Below, piece by piece: positions 1 to 8,845 of a stretch of 64,000 bases of DNA. This DNA is from Sediminicola sp037203765. GTDB taxonomy: Bacteria; Bacteroidota; Bacteroidia; Flavobacteriales; Flavobacteriaceae. The stretch lies in the NCBI RefSeq assembly GCF_037203765.1, contig NZ_JBBCAS010000001.1:62001-126000 (forward strand), written 5' to 3'. Both the position numbers and the translations under genes were made by a program. The notes under the pieces were generated by a model. That model saw nothing but the letters and a program-made list of their open reading frames with translations. It did not search any database and was not told where the DNA came from. Numbering within the stretch: position 1 is the first letter of the stretch; each line of letters begins with the position of its first letter.

Positions 1-773
1 CCATGTTCTGCATACCCACCCTTGGCTCTGTAAATGGTAAGTCCCCGTCCCAATTTTTCTGTGACCATAATTCTGATCTCCTCGCTTTTCACCGAAATGA
101 TGGTCACCCCATTATATTCCTCAATACCATCCACTACAAAATCCAGGGTCTTGGAAGCGGACAGGTAGGTCAGCATGGAATATAGTGCCGTTTCAACGGA
201 CAGCAGGTAGGCAGCCGCAAGAAATATAATAATATTGATAAGGATAATGATATCCCCGATGGTAGTCCCCATTTTCCTGCTCAAAAAGATAGCCAGGACC
301 TCTGTTCCATCCAATACCCCGCCCCCTCTAATGGACAGACCTATTCCGGCCCCCAAAAAGAAGCCCCCAAATACCGCTACCAATAATTTATCGTGGGTAA
401 CCTCTGGAAAGTGCATGGTCGCGAGAACTATGGCAAGGCCCAAAATAGCCAAGGATGCCTTAATGGTAAAAGTCTTACCTATGACCTTGAATCCAAGGAA
501 CAAAAAAGGAATGTTCACCAGAATAATCAAGAGGTAAAGAGGCACCATGGTTATTTCCGTTGCCAACAAAGAAATACCTGTGGCTCCTCCATCTATAAAT
601 CGGTTGGGAAGAAGAAAACTCTCCAGCCCAAATGCGGCAGAAAAAATGCCCAGTATTATAAAGAAGGTATCCTTAAAAAAAGAATTGAAGCTGATACGTA
701 GTTTTCTGGAGCGCTTTAGATAGGCGCCTGCATGACTAAGTATCCTATAACCTTTGTTGATTCTGCCCTCCAT
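1..773 (-). CDS. YitT family membrane protein (partial, 3' end outside window)
   Basis: Integral membrane protein of the YitT/DUF161 type with a C-terminal DUF2179 domain; the family's transport or regulatory role is not established. About 257 codons are visible, starting at the ATG at 773. Residues 20-190 hold hydrophobic segments with the family's glycine-rich loops (FIDGGATGIS near residue 50; SIRGGGVLDGTE near 140). The DUF2179 part follows from about residue 205, with the typical GRGLT...GGYAEHG stretch at the window edge. The stop lies outside the window. It follows the tolC-like gene by 71 bp on the same strand and could be cotranscribed with it, but a functional link is not implied. 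Confidence 0.85.
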   Translation of the reverse strand, partial: MEGRINKGYRILSHAGAYLKRSRKLRISFNSFFKDTFFIILGIFSAAFGLESFLLPNRFIDGGATGISLLATEITMVPLYLLIILVNIPFLFLGFKVIGKTFTIKASLAILGLAIVLATMHFPEVTHDKLLVAVFGGFFLGAGIGLSIRGGGVLDGTEVLAIFLSRKMGTTIGDIIILINIIIFLAAAYLLSVETALYSMLTYLSASKTLDFVVDGIEEYNGVTIISVKSEEIRIMVTEKLGRGLTIYRAKGGYAEH

Positions 774-844
774 ATGTCCCGCTTTGTAATTATAGGATGA
801 AATTAATCTTTTCTATAAAACCTATAATGGCAACTATCCTCTTT

Positions 845-2251
845 TTACAAGTTTTCTGGATTTACGGCCAAACTATTGAACAATTTGGCCTTTGTGGTGA
901 AAAATTTATTTTGAACCTGGTTTTGCTTAAGCTCGGAATCTATCAACTTGCTCTCCCTGGAGTTGATCAAGAACAAGGAGCTTTCCCCAAAACTGAACTT
1001 GCGTTCTTCTGCTTGGAGAAGCGTTTCATAATTATCAACCATATCCGCTATCAATTTATTCTGGATTTCAAAGGATTCCAATTCCCTGTAAATCGCAATA
1101 ATCTTGTTCTTTAACTCGATTTCTGCATTGTCCAATTCATATTGGGCGTCCTGTAACTTAAATTTCGCCAATTTCAAATCGCCCCTCTCCTTTCTCAGAA
1201 ATAGTGGTAGCTGAAAATTAATGCCCCCCTTATAGTTTTCTGTTTCCAAGGAATTTATCAGTTCCGGGGTCTCGGTCAAAAAATTATATTCCAAATCTAT
1301 TTTGGGCAACAGCTTGTTGGCCTTGAATCTTTTGTCTACCTCAAGTCCTTCAATTTTAAAATTGAGGGATCTGAGTTTTGGATGGTTATCCATGGAAAAG
1401 CTATCCAAGGGCATGCCCATAATCTCCAAAGTAGTATCAATATCATCACTAAGGTCCGCATCGGGCACTACATTAGGCTGAAGCTCCACGGGAATATTAT
1501 CGCTCAACCAAAGAAAATTGGACAATTCCAAAGACTTGTTCATAAACCTGACTTTGGCCTGTTCCAATCCTAAGGCCCTATCCTGCACCACAATTTTAGC
1601 TTCTACCGTGTCAATTGCCGCCTTATCCCCTGCAAGGGCACTTTTTCTGACACCTTCGAACCGAATTTGGGCGTTCTCAAAAAAGTTTTTGAAAATTTCC
1701 ATGTCATTGTACGCCTGCAACCAATCAAAATAAGCTATAGAGGCCTTAAACAAGATTTGATTGATCAAAAGATCCCGATCGGCCTTGCTCTGTTCACGGA
1801 ATAGCTTGGCCTGCTTTAAGGTCGACATCCTTTCATTGATCCAAAAGCCCTGCCCTAGGGAGAGTGAAATTCCAGCGCTATAAAGTCCATCGTCCGGCAC
1901 AGTGCTTTCGGGATTTAAAAAGGTCCCATCGTTTTGTTCAAAGGTGCCCTTGAGCTCTATCCCATACCATGTAGGTATTTTGAAAGCAGCATTGAGCTTG
2001 TCGTAATAGTTGGTTCCCTTAAAATCCTTTTGGTCAAAATCCACTTCAATCTTTGGATCAAAACCACCGCGGGCACGCATGAGATTTGCCTGACCAGTGG
2101 CAAGCGCAAGTTCTGCCTGTTTGGCAATGGGATGGTATTTTTTTACGTATCCCAAATACTCCCTGAATTTCAGGACAACGGTATCCTGATCCTGTGCACT
2201 GGATAAGAAAAAGGTAAAAAAAACGAGATATAGCATGCTGTTCCTCATCAC
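845..2251 (-). CDS. TolC family outer membrane efflux protein
   Basis: Outer-membrane channel component of a three-part exporter. The 468-residue product begins with a signal peptide (residues 1-19, cleavage after SSA) and contains two TolC/OEP repeats rich in long helices (about residues 25-230 and 270-460), the usual length for the family. The start codon overlaps the stop of the HlyD gene by 4 bases (ATGA), so translation is coupled. Together with the ABC protein and HlyD adaptor upstream it would form a continuous conduit from cytoplasm to outside. The exported substrate is unknown; no obvious substrate gene lies next to it. Confidence 0.9.
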   Translation of the reverse strand: MMRNSMLYLVFFTFFLSSAQDQDTVVLKFREYLGYVKKYHPIAKQAELALATGQANLMRARGGFDPKIEVDFDQKDFKGTNYYDKLNAAFKIPTWYGIELKGTFEQNDGTFLNPESTVPDDGLYSAGISLSLGQGFWINERMSTLKQAKLFREQSKADRDLLINQILFKASIAYFDWLQAYNDMEIFKNFFENAQIRFEGVRKSALAGDKAAIDTVEAKIVVQDRALGLEQAKVRFMNKSLELSNFLWLSDNIPVELQPNVVPDADLSDDIDTTLEIMGMPLDSFSMDNHPKLRSLNFKIEGLEVDKRFKANKLLPKIDLEYNFLTETPELINSLETENYKGGINFQLPLFLRKERGDLKLAKFKLQDAQYELDNAEIELKNKIIAIYRELESFEIQNKLIADMVDNYETLLQAEERKFSFGESSLFLINSRESKLIDSELKQNQVQNKFFTTKAKLFNSLAVNPENL

Positions 2252-3597
2252 TTCTTGCTTTTGGAGGCAGTAGTTTCCGGCTGATAATAGTTAGGTGGGA
2301 AACCATTTAATTGACGCCAAAGTTCAAACCAAATAGGCACATCCTCCAGTAGGGCAATAGTGTTCGCACCGGAACCCACACGTATATCCTTGGGCCAGGG
2401 ATGATCCTCAGGATCAGGAGCCAACAATACCCGATATTTACCATTATCACTGATAAAAGTTTCAATGGCAACCACCTTACCACCATAGGTACCATAGGAC
2501 AAATTGGGCCATCCGGAAAAAACAATGGCAGGCCACCCGTCAAATTGAATCCTAAACTTCTCCCCCAAATGCACCAAAGGAAGGTCTATAGGTTCCACAA
2601 AGGTCTCTACGGCCAGTTCATAATCTGCCGGCATGATTCCCACTAGTCGGTCTCCCTCTTTGAAGGTCTCACCAATTCCTCCTTGGATTGCCTTGTTGAT
2701 ATACCCCGATTGAGGGGCACGGATATAATACAGGTCGTTCCTCATTTCATAGTTGGTGTAGTCACTTTCCAATTTGGAAACCTGTGCTTCGGAATCGAAC
2801 TGGTTGGATTGGGCGGTATACATATCACTCTGGGCCTTGGAAAGCTTATCGGTGTACTCTGCGCGCACGCGGTTAATCTCCACTTCGGCGTTGATCACCT
2901 CATTCTTGGCTGCCAAAAGTTTGTTCTCTTGGGAGATCAACTTCGCCTGGGTCTCCTGAAGCTTTAAGCGCTTTTCTTCCACATCGGTCACCGCTTTCAA
3001 CCCCTCTTTTTCCAATTGTTCCACCCTATCAAATTGACGTTGCGCAATATTGATATTGGTCTTGGCGGCTTCCAGGTCGATACTATCACTCTTTACCTTT
3101 AGTTTGGATTGTATCAATTTATTTTCCGCTTGTTTCAATTTGAGTATCCTTTCCTGCAACACGGCACCAATTTGGTTGTTCAGGGCCTTTACCTTTTCGC
3201 CATAGGAGGAAACGGCCATGGATTTGGCCTTGATCTGCTGTCCTGTACGTTGTACCAAGTTAGGATCAAAGTACTCATTTTTGATTTCGGAAATAAACAA
3301 TATTGTGTCTCCCTTTTTAACAAAATCACCTTCCTGCACATACCATTTCTCAATTCTTCCAGGTATTGGTGATTGCACTGTTTGTGGTCTTTGGCCCGGC
3401 TTTAAGGTAGTGAGGAATCCCAAAGCCCTAATGTTTTGGGTCCAGGGAAGAAACAAAACAATAAGTCCAAATATAGCAGACACCAACAGAAACCTATTGA
3501 AATGTTTATAATGTCTTTTATGAAAAACCTTTTGGGCAGATCTATATACCAATAGATCAACTTTCTTGTTGAGCTCGTTCTTTGAAATGTTCAGCAT
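2248..3597 (-). CDS. HlyD family periplasmic adaptor subunit
   Basis: Membrane-fusion protein linking the inner-membrane ABC protein to the TolC-like channel. The 449-residue product has one N-terminal membrane anchor (about residues 37-57), a biotinyl-lipoyl half-motif just after it (SPIPGRIEKWYVQEGDFVKKGD, discontinuous key residues G, V, EGD, V, KGD, about 94-115), a long heptad-rich coiled coil (about 130-290), the second lipoyl half (YIRAPQSGYI, about 293-302) and a beta-barrel C-terminus. It lies 6 bp after the ABC gene and overlaps the tolC-like gene by 4 bases. This arrangement is standard for type I secretion or small-molecule export systems. Confidence 0.9.
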   Translation of the reverse strand: MLNISKNELNKKVDLLVYRSAQKVFHKRHYKHFNRFLLVSAIFGLIVLFLPWTQNIRALGFLTTLKPGQRPQTVQSPIPGRIEKWYVQEGDFVKKGDTILFISEIKNEYFDPNLVQRTGQQIKAKSMAVSSYGEKVKALNNQIGAVLQERILKLKQAENKLIQSKLKVKSDSIDLEAAKTNINIAQRQFDRVEQLEKEGLKAVTDVEEKRLKLQETQAKLISQENKLLAAKNEVINAEVEINRVRAEYTDKLSKAQSDMYTAQSNQFDSEAQVSKLESDYTNYEMRNDLYYIRAPQSGYINKAIQGGIGETFKEGDRLVGIMPADYELAVETFVEPIDLPLVHLGEKFRIQFDGWPAIVFSGWPNLSYGTYGGKVVAIETFISDNGKYRVLLAPDPEDHPWPKDIRVGSGANTIALLEDVPIWFELWRQLNGFPPNYYQPETTASKSKK

Positions 3598-3603
3598 AGT
3601 TAC

Positions 3604-5271
3604 CTAGTTTTCACTTATAATTTTCCCCTCTTCAACAATAATTTTTCGTTCGCAGCGGCTCACCCAATTAGGGTCTCTACTAACCACCACCAATGCCCAG
3701 GGGTTATTCCTGTCTGTTAGGAAATCCATGATCTGTACTGCCTCTTTTTCATCCAATTGATCCAGTGGATCTTTCAATATGAGCAGTTTCGGCTTCCTAA
3801 CGATACTTCTTGCCAAGACAATTTTCTTGGATACAGTATAGGGTATCTGCTGTCCTTCCGGATATAAAAAAGTATTGATGCCCTTGGGCTGTTCCTTTAC
3901 AAATTGCAAAAGACCCACCTTTTCCAAGGCCCAGTATAGATCTTTTTGTGTAACACTTTTATCCCCAAAGGTGATATTGTTTAAAATGGTACCTTCAAAC
4001 GGACTCTCCTCTGTTAGGGATTGGCCCAAGAATGATCTGTAATGGTTGGGAAGGATATTCCCCAAAGAAATATCATTGACATAAATAGTGCCTTCGGTTG
4101 GACTCAAAAGTCCGGATATAAGCCGAAGCAAGGTAGATTTACCCGAACTATTGGGTCCCAGTATCAAGGTCCTTGTTTTGGGCATGATCTTCAGGGAAAG
4201 CTCGTCTATAATTTTTCTGTTACTACCAGGAACACTGAAAGAAACGTTTTCCAATTCTACGGTAAGTTCCATCTCCGCATTCAAAGGAGTCTCCCCTTCC
4301 TGAGCTTCCAATTCCTTGTCTACCACCTGCCCTAATTTTTCGATGGAGGTCAGCAGATCATAAATGGTTTCCAAACCACGAATCAATTTTTCAACCGAAT
4401 TTATGACCAAGAGAATAATGATTTCGGCAGCCACAAATTGTCCAATGTTCATTTCTTGGTTCAAAACCAACAGCCCCCCAATAAGCAAAAGGCCACCTGT
4501 CACCAACACCTTGAAACCGATCATCTGGATAAACTGTACCACCAAAACGCGGAAGTGGTCCTCCCTCGCTTCCAAGTAGTCGGACACCAATTCATCGTTC
4601 TTTGTCAAGGCATGGCTGGTCCTGCCAGAAAGCTTAAAACTAACCAATGATCTAGCAACTTCTTGGATCCAATGGGCAACCATATACTTGTATTTGGATT
4701 CCTCCAAACTGGTATCCATACCCTTTTGGGCGGTAAACTTGAACACCACGTAAATTAACAACAGTAACAAGATCCCATAAAAAATAAAGAATGGATGATA
4801 AAACGAAAGGAGTATCAATCCAAATATGATTTGCAAGAGGGAAGCAGGAAAATCTATCAAAACTTTTGCCAGTCCTTTTTGGATATTTAAGGTATCGAAA
4901 AATCGATTGGCCAATTCCGGAGGATAATAGTCCCGTAATTCTGTGATTTTGATCTTGGGAAACCGGTAGGCAAATTCGAAGGACGCCCTAGTGAATATTT
5001 TTTGTTGTACGTTTTCAATGATCCTGATCTGCATCAACTGCAAAAGACCTGCAAACGCCACACCCCCCGTAACAAGGATGACCAATATGATCCACGCCGA
5101 ACTGATCTGTGCTCCCTGTATCAAATTGATAATTGCCTGGATTCCCAGCGGGAGGGACAAGTTCACCAATCCAGCAAAAATAGCATAGTAAAATGTTTGC
5201 AGAATATCCCTTTTATCCAATTCCAACATTCCCATTAACCGCTGCCAAGCGGTTTGCACATTTTTAGCCAT
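3604..5271 (-). CDS. ABC exporter half-transporter with degenerate nucleotide-binding domain
   Basis: Membrane ABC protein (555 residues) with an N-terminal six-helix transmembrane domain (about residues 20-310) and a C-terminal ATPase domain (about 335-555). No C39 peptidase domain precedes the membrane part. Walker A is intact (GPNSSGKST, about 372-380) and a Q-loop glutamine is present. The remaining motifs are unusual: the LSGGQ signature is replaced by a TVSKK stretch (about 477-482), Walker B reads LLILKDPLD where LLLLDEPT is expected, so the magnesium-binding aspartate is lysine, and the switch histidine position reads VVSRD. As a homodimer it should hydrolyse ATP poorly or not at all by the canonical mechanism. 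It overlaps the TetR gene by 8 bases. Confidence 0.88.
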   Translation of the reverse strand: MAKNVQTAWQRLMGMLELDKRDILQTFYYAIFAGLVNLSLPLGIQAIINLIQGAQISSAWIILVILVTGGVAFAGLLQLMQIRIIENVQQKIFTRASFEFAYRFPKIKITELRDYYPPELANRFFDTLNIQKGLAKVLIDFPASLLQIIFGLILLSFYHPFFIFYGILLLLLIYVVFKFTAQKGMDTSLEESKYKYMVAHWIQEVARSLVSFKLSGRTSHALTKNDELVSDYLEAREDHFRVLVVQFIQMIGFKVLVTGGLLLIGGLLVLNQEMNIGQFVAAEIIILLVINSVEKLIRGLETIYDLLTSIEKLGQVVDKELEAQEGETPLNAEMELTVELENVSFSVPGSNRKIIDELSLKIMPKTRTLILGPNSSGKSTLLRLISGLLSPTEGTIYVNDISLGNILPNHYRSFLGQSLTEESPFEGTILNNITFGDKSVTQKDLYWALEKVGLLQFVKEQPKGINTFLYPEGQQIPYTVSKKIVLARSIVRKPKLLILKDPLDQLDEKEAVQIMDFLTDRNNPWALVVVSRDPNWVSRCERKIIVEEGKIISEN

Positions 5272-5950
5272 TTATTTCAATTTTTAAAGAATTAAAAACC
5301 ATATCCGTAAAATAATGGGTTACAGAATTTGATTTGGTACATTCGGTCAAGGAGGTAAAGTGGTCCCTAAGAAAGTATTGGTGCAAAGACCCTTCCAATA
5401 CCGTACTTGCCAAACTGGTCGGGAACAAATATTCAGGGTCAACTCCTTTGATCATGTCACTTAAACGTTGTGCCATTCTTTTATAGATTACAAAATATCC
5501 CTCCTTGTTCTCTTTATCCACTTCCTTGGTCAAATAGGATTTGGAATATTCGCTGATGATAATTTTATTCAAAAGGATCTCATTGATATACGAGAATGAG
5601 GAGTCCACCTCTACCTCTCTTGTGATGACCTCTATTGCCTTTCTAAGTTTCTCTTTTTTATCTTCGATACTGTTGGTGGAGAACACCAGTTGATACTCCA
5701 ACCACCCCCAATACCAAGACGTAAGGTACAATAAAAGTTTATGTTTGTTTTCGAAGTAACGGTAAATAGAACTTTCATTGGAGCCTATTTGTGCACCCAG
5801 CTTCTTAAAGGTAAAATCTTCGAAGCCCAATTCATGTATCATAACAATACTATGCTCAATAATCTTCTTTCCAAGGTCAGAAGACTGTGGATCCTTGAGG
5901 TATATTTTATCGTTGATCTCAAGTTTTATTGACTGAAACAACCTGTCCAT
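5264..5950 (-). CDS. TetR/AcrR family transcriptional regulator
   Basis: Probable local repressor of the export operon. The 228-residue product has a TetR-type helix-turn-helix near residues 35-75 (FTFKKLGAQIG then NESSIYRYFENK, the conserved recognition-helix pattern) and an all-helical ligand domain without a recognised subtype. It is the first gene of the TetR-ABC-HlyD-TolC operon and its stop overlaps the ABC start by 8 bases, so it would be autoregulated with its targets. A perfect 10-bp inverted repeat lies 28 bp upstream of its start (see separate entry). The inducer is unknown. Confidence 0.88.
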   Translation of the reverse strand: MDRLFQSIKLEINDKIYLKDPQSSDLGKKIIEHSIVMIHELGFEDFTFKKLGAQIGSNESSIYRYFENKHKLLLYLTSWYWGWLEYQLVFSTNSIEDKKEKLRKAIEVITREVEVDSSFSYINEILLNKIIISEYSKSYLTKEVDKENKEGYFVIYKRMAQRLSDMIKGVDPEYLFPTSLASTVLEGSLHQYFLRDHFTSLTECTKSNSVTHYFTDMVFNSLKIEING

Positions 5951-5977
5951 GAGGAATTGTTAAATAAATTTCCCGCA

Positions 5978-6002
5978 AATATAATAGCAATACTATTATA
6001 TT
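5978..6002. promoter_or_regulatory. candidate TetR operator (perfect palindrome)
   Basis: A perfect inverted repeat with 10-bp arms AATATAATAG / CTATTATATT and a 5-base spacer sits between the TetR gene and the divergent small secreted-protein gene. Size and position fit a TetR-type operator controlling the export operon and possibly the divergent gene. The assignment is inference; the high A+T content lowers its weight. Confidence 0.5.
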
Positions 6003-6037
6003 GTAATACATTAACTACTATTTAACATAGGCAATAC

Positions 6038-6067
6038 TTGTACTATGTGAAAAAATAAATAATTTTG
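6038..6067 (+). promoter_or_regulatory. Bacteroidota-type promoter for the 6090 gene
   Basis: TTG at 6038-6040 and TAATTTTG at 6060-6067 are separated by 19 bases, matching the Bacteroidota primary-sigma consensus (TTG, 17-23 bases, TAnnTTTG). Transcription would begin near 6074, giving a leader of about 16 bases before the ATG at 6090. Confidence 0.65.
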
Positions 6068-6089
6068 CTCCATAAAAACCTAATAAACA

Positions 6090-6443
6090 ATGAGAACAAC
6101 ATTATTAATATTAGCATTTTGCTTGGGCACCAGCAGCTTATTTGCCCAAGGAACTACAGAGACGATTTCCCAAGGAACCGTATTGACCTTGAGCAGCCCG
6201 GTAGGACACAACTATAAGCATATTGATTTTCCCAGAAGGAATTTCATTATTAAAAGAGGTGCCGTGGCCGATTACAATTCCTTGATTGGGATGGAGATCA
6301 TAGTAAAAGAAATGGTTACCGGAACTGATGGCTCCACCAAGGCCATTTTGGAACGAAAGGATGGACGTCCGTTCTTTAGATTTTACCCAACAGTTGAGGC
6401 CAATTTGGAACAGGCTTTGGCAGTGGGTGAACTCAAGAGCTAG
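6090..6443 (+). CDS. small secreted protein of unknown function
   Basis: A 117-residue protein with a clear signal peptide (residues 1-20, cleavage after SLFA). The mature part is about 97 residues, predicted beta-rich, with a basic stretch around FPRRNFIIKRGAVADY (near residues 50-65). I do not recognise a characterised domain. It has its own promoter and is divergent from the TetR export operon, so it could share the palindromic site between them. The end is 21 bp before the convergent LysR gene. Confidence 0.75.
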   Translation: MRTTLLILAFCLGTSSLFAQGTTETISQGTVLTLSSPVGHNYKHIDFPRRNFIIKRGAVADYNSLIGMEIIVKEMVTGTDGSTKAILERKDGRPFFRFYPTVEANLEQALAVGELKS

Positions 6444-6464
6444 GAACCGAAATCACTTCCAACC

Positions 6465-7388
6465 CTAATATTCTTCGAACCACCTAAATTTTTGTTGGAT
6501 TATGGCATCTTTTGTAGTGGTCACATGATCCAAAAAGGACTGTGCAACGGGGGACAAATTTTTGGAAGGTAACCAAACAAGATTCCAGTTAGTTACCAGT
6601 GGCAGCCCTGCCACTGGTATTATCTGTAATTCACCCGTCCTCAACTCGTTCTTGATCCCGATCAAAGGCATAATTGAATATCCCAAACCAGCTACGATAG
6701 CCTGCTTCACAGCCTCATTTGAAGTCAATTCAATTTTCTTCCGTACGGACAACTTATTGTTTGCAATAAAATTTTCCATGGCGTTCCTGGTTGCCGAACC
6801 CTGTTCCCGGTAAATAAGGGGCAGCTCCTCAAACTGTTCTTTTTTCAAAGTGCCCTCCGATTTTTCATGTTGGGCTCCTCCTACAAAGAAAAGCTTGTTC
6901 TGCATCAATTCGACACTTTCGGTTTTGATCTGTTTGGGCAAAACGGAAACCATTGCAAAATCTACCTCATTGCCCTCTAGGCTCTCTACCACCTTGGATT
7001 TATTGGTAACATCCATAATTAAGTCGACCCCTTTGTGCTCACGGATAAATTCGGCCAAAAAATAGGGCATTACATATTTCGCCGTAGAAACAACCGAAAT
7101 TTTAAGTCGACCTGTCAATTCTCCGGCATAGGCCAACGTCCTATAGTTTATGGCATCTACCTCATTCAATATTTTCTCTGCCGCCTTAGCTATTTCCCGA
7201 CCAAAGTCGGTTATAAACAATTTCCTCCCCACTACTTCTGTCAATGGAATTGAAAACTGTTCTTGAAAGTTTTTTAATTGAATGGACACCGCGGGCTGTG
7301 TCAAAAACAATTCCTCCGCTGCCTTGGTAATACTCTTGGTTTCCGAAATCTTGAAGAAAATCTTCAGCTGGTGCAATGTATAGTTCAT
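6465..7388 (-). CDS. LysR family transcriptional regulator
   Basis: DNA-binding regulator of 307 residues, normal for the family. The N-terminal winged helix-turn-helix (about residues 1-60: KSITKAAEELFLTQPAVSIQLKNF-type pattern, with the TQPAVS core) is followed by a LysR substrate-binding domain (about 90-290). It is divergent from a small gene and an SbtA-like bicarbonate transporter, the classic LysR arrangement, so it probably controls them. LysR regulators of carbon-concentrating genes (CbbR/CmpR type) are known in autotrophs; whether this one senses inorganic carbon is inference from the neighbour only. Confidence 0.9.
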   Translation of the reverse strand: MNYTLHQLKIFFKISETKSITKAAEELFLTQPAVSIQLKNFQEQFSIPLTEVVGRKLFITDFGREIAKAAEKILNEVDAINYRTLAYAGELTGRLKISVVSTAKYVMPYFLAEFIREHKGVDLIMDVTNKSKVVESLEGNEVDFAMVSVLPKQIKTESVELMQNKLFFVGGAQHEKSEGTLKKEQFEELPLIYREQGSATRNAMENFIANNKLSVRKKIELTSNEAVKQAIVAGLGYSIMPLIGIKNELRTGELQIIPVAGLPLVTNWNLVWLPSKNLSPVAQSFLDHVTTTKDAIIQQKFRWFEEY

Positions 7389-7411
7389 AAAATATTTTTA
7401 TGTATGTCATT

Positions 7412-7433
7412 ATAAATATAAATAAAAATTTAT
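7412..7433. promoter_or_regulatory. possible LysR binding site
   Basis: Between the divergent LysR and 7504 genes is a dyad ATAAAT, 10 bases, ATTTAT. LysR sites are commonly interrupted dyads of about this size in the shared intergenic region. The region is very A+T rich, so chance occurrence is quite possible. Confidence 0.3.
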
Positions 7434-7503
7434 GGACAATATTCCTAAACTTTGCACCGCCTTAAAAAAAGGATATAAGAATTAACAATTAAAAACCCTA
7501 ATT

Positions 7504-7815
7504 ATGAATGCAATGAAAAAACAGTTCAAAATCGTCGAAGGAGCATTTACACCTTCAGAAACCGCTGAAGTACTTTTCACCTTGATCAACGACAAAATAA
7601 AGTATCACAACCTTCAAATCACCGAGATTACAGAACGATTTGGTGGTGATACTTCCCATTCCGAAAGAAGAATAAAAGAGTTACAGGAATCCAAAGAGCA
7701 GATTAAGGAGCTTATTATTGCTGCCCGCGACAACGGACAGACCATCAACATACACGGCACCATAGTGCTGGATGTAAACGTCCATGAAGAAAACGCGGCC
7801 ACAACATTATCCTAA
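7504..7815 (+). CDS. small cytoplasmic protein of unknown function next to sbtA-like gene
   Basis: A 103-residue soluble protein without signal peptide or membrane segment. It appears helical in its middle (residues 15-75, charged, with an E/K-rich stretch) and ends with a short beta-like segment (NIHGTIVLDVNVHEE). It lies 27 bp before the SbtA-like transporter and probably forms an operon with it under the divergent LysR gene. Cyanobacterial SbtA is paired with the PII-like SbtB; this protein is similar in size but I see no PII T-loop signature, so equivalence cannot be claimed. Confidence 0.75.
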   Translation: MNAMKKQFKIVEGAFTPSETAEVLFTLINDKIKYHNLQITEITERFGGDTSHSERRIKELQESKEQIKELIIAARDNGQTINIHGTIVLDVNVHEENAATTLS

Positions 7816-7842
7816 CCTCAAAAATAGTTTTATCTAGCCGCT

Positions 7843-8805
7843 ATGGATTTACATTTACTGATCGACAACCTGACCAATCCCGCCCTTTTATTTTTCTTTC
7901 TCGGTATTATGGCGGTACAATTAAAAAGCGATCTTGAAATTCCACCAAGTTCCTCCAAATTTATATCCCTTTACCTCATATTTTCCATTGGCTTCAAAGG
8001 AGGCCTTGAACTGTCCCACAGTAATTTGGACATGGAAATTTTGTGGTCGCTTTTATTTGGCATATCCATGGCAATACTAGTTCCCGTCTACACCTTTTTT
8101 ATATTGAAGCGAAAGTTCAATGCGGAAAATGCCGGGGCCATTGCGGCCGCTTACGGCTCTGTCAGCGCAGTGACCTTTGTTACCGCGGTGTCCTATCTGG
8201 AAATAGCCCAGATCGACTTTGATGGTCATATGGTGGCAGTCATGGCCCTGATGGAAGCACCTTCCATCATAGTTGCGGTACTCCTTATGTCACTTTACAG
8301 GAACGGGGAACAACAAAAAACCAAACTAGGTACTATCTTACACCATTCCTTCACCAATGGCAGCGTTCTGTTGATCATCGGGAGCCTTGTGATAGGCTTT
8401 CTGGCCAGCGATGAACAGGCCAGGGGCATCGAGCCCTTTACCACCGACATCTTTAAAGGGTTCTTGGCCGTCTTTCTTTTGGATATGGGTATTACCAGTG
8501 GTAAAAGGTTATCCGATTTTATCAATAAGGGATGGTTTGCCCTCTTGTTTGCTATCTTTATACCACTATTAAATGGGGGCCTGGCTGCTGTAGCAAGCGG
8601 CATGATTACAGAAAGTATTGGCAACAGGTTCTTATTCGCCCTGCTTGCAGCGAGTGCATCCTACATTGCCGTGCCCGCAGCCATGAAACTGGTGGCGCCA
8701 AGAGCAAATCCAAGTCTTTATATTCCTATGGCACTTGCTATAACCTTCCCTTTCAACATCACCTTGGGCATGCCCATTTATCTCTTTATTATTCAAACAT
8801 TCTAA
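7843..8805 (+). CDS. SbtA-type sodium-dependent bicarbonate transporter family permease
   Basis: Polytopic inner-membrane protein (320 residues, about ten hydrophobic segments) of the SbtA/DUF897 family, whose cyanobacterial members import bicarbonate with sodium. The N-terminus has the family pattern (NPALLFFFLGIMA, then SSKFISLYLIFSIGFKGG near residues 40-57), and internal duplication is visible (FLAVFLLDMGITSGKRLSD near 205-223). In a heterotroph it may supply bicarbonate to carboxylases, or carry another anion. It is the second gene of a LysR-controlled unit. Confidence 0.88.
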   Translation: MDLHLLIDNLTNPALLFFFLGIMAVQLKSDLEIPPSSSKFISLYLIFSIGFKGGLELSHSNLDMEILWSLLFGISMAILVPVYTFFILKRKFNAENAGAIAAAYGSVSAVTFVTAVSYLEIAQIDFDGHMVAVMALMEAPSIIVAVLLMSLYRNGEQQKTKLGTILHHSFTNGSVLLIIGSLVIGFLASDEQARGIEPFTTDIFKGFLAVFLLDMGITSGKRLSDFINKGWFALLFAIFIPLLNGGLAAVASGMITESIGNRFLFALLAASASYIAVPAAMKLVAPRANPSLYIPMALAITFPFNITLGMPIYLFIIQTF

Positions 8806-8845
8806 ATTAATCCCATATCTTTAATCGTCCATAAATGCGACAACA

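Noticed and set aside
7504..7815. The small gene as a PII-like SbtB
   Set aside because: Size and position are suggestive but the PII T-loop and nucleotide-binding motifs are not visible.
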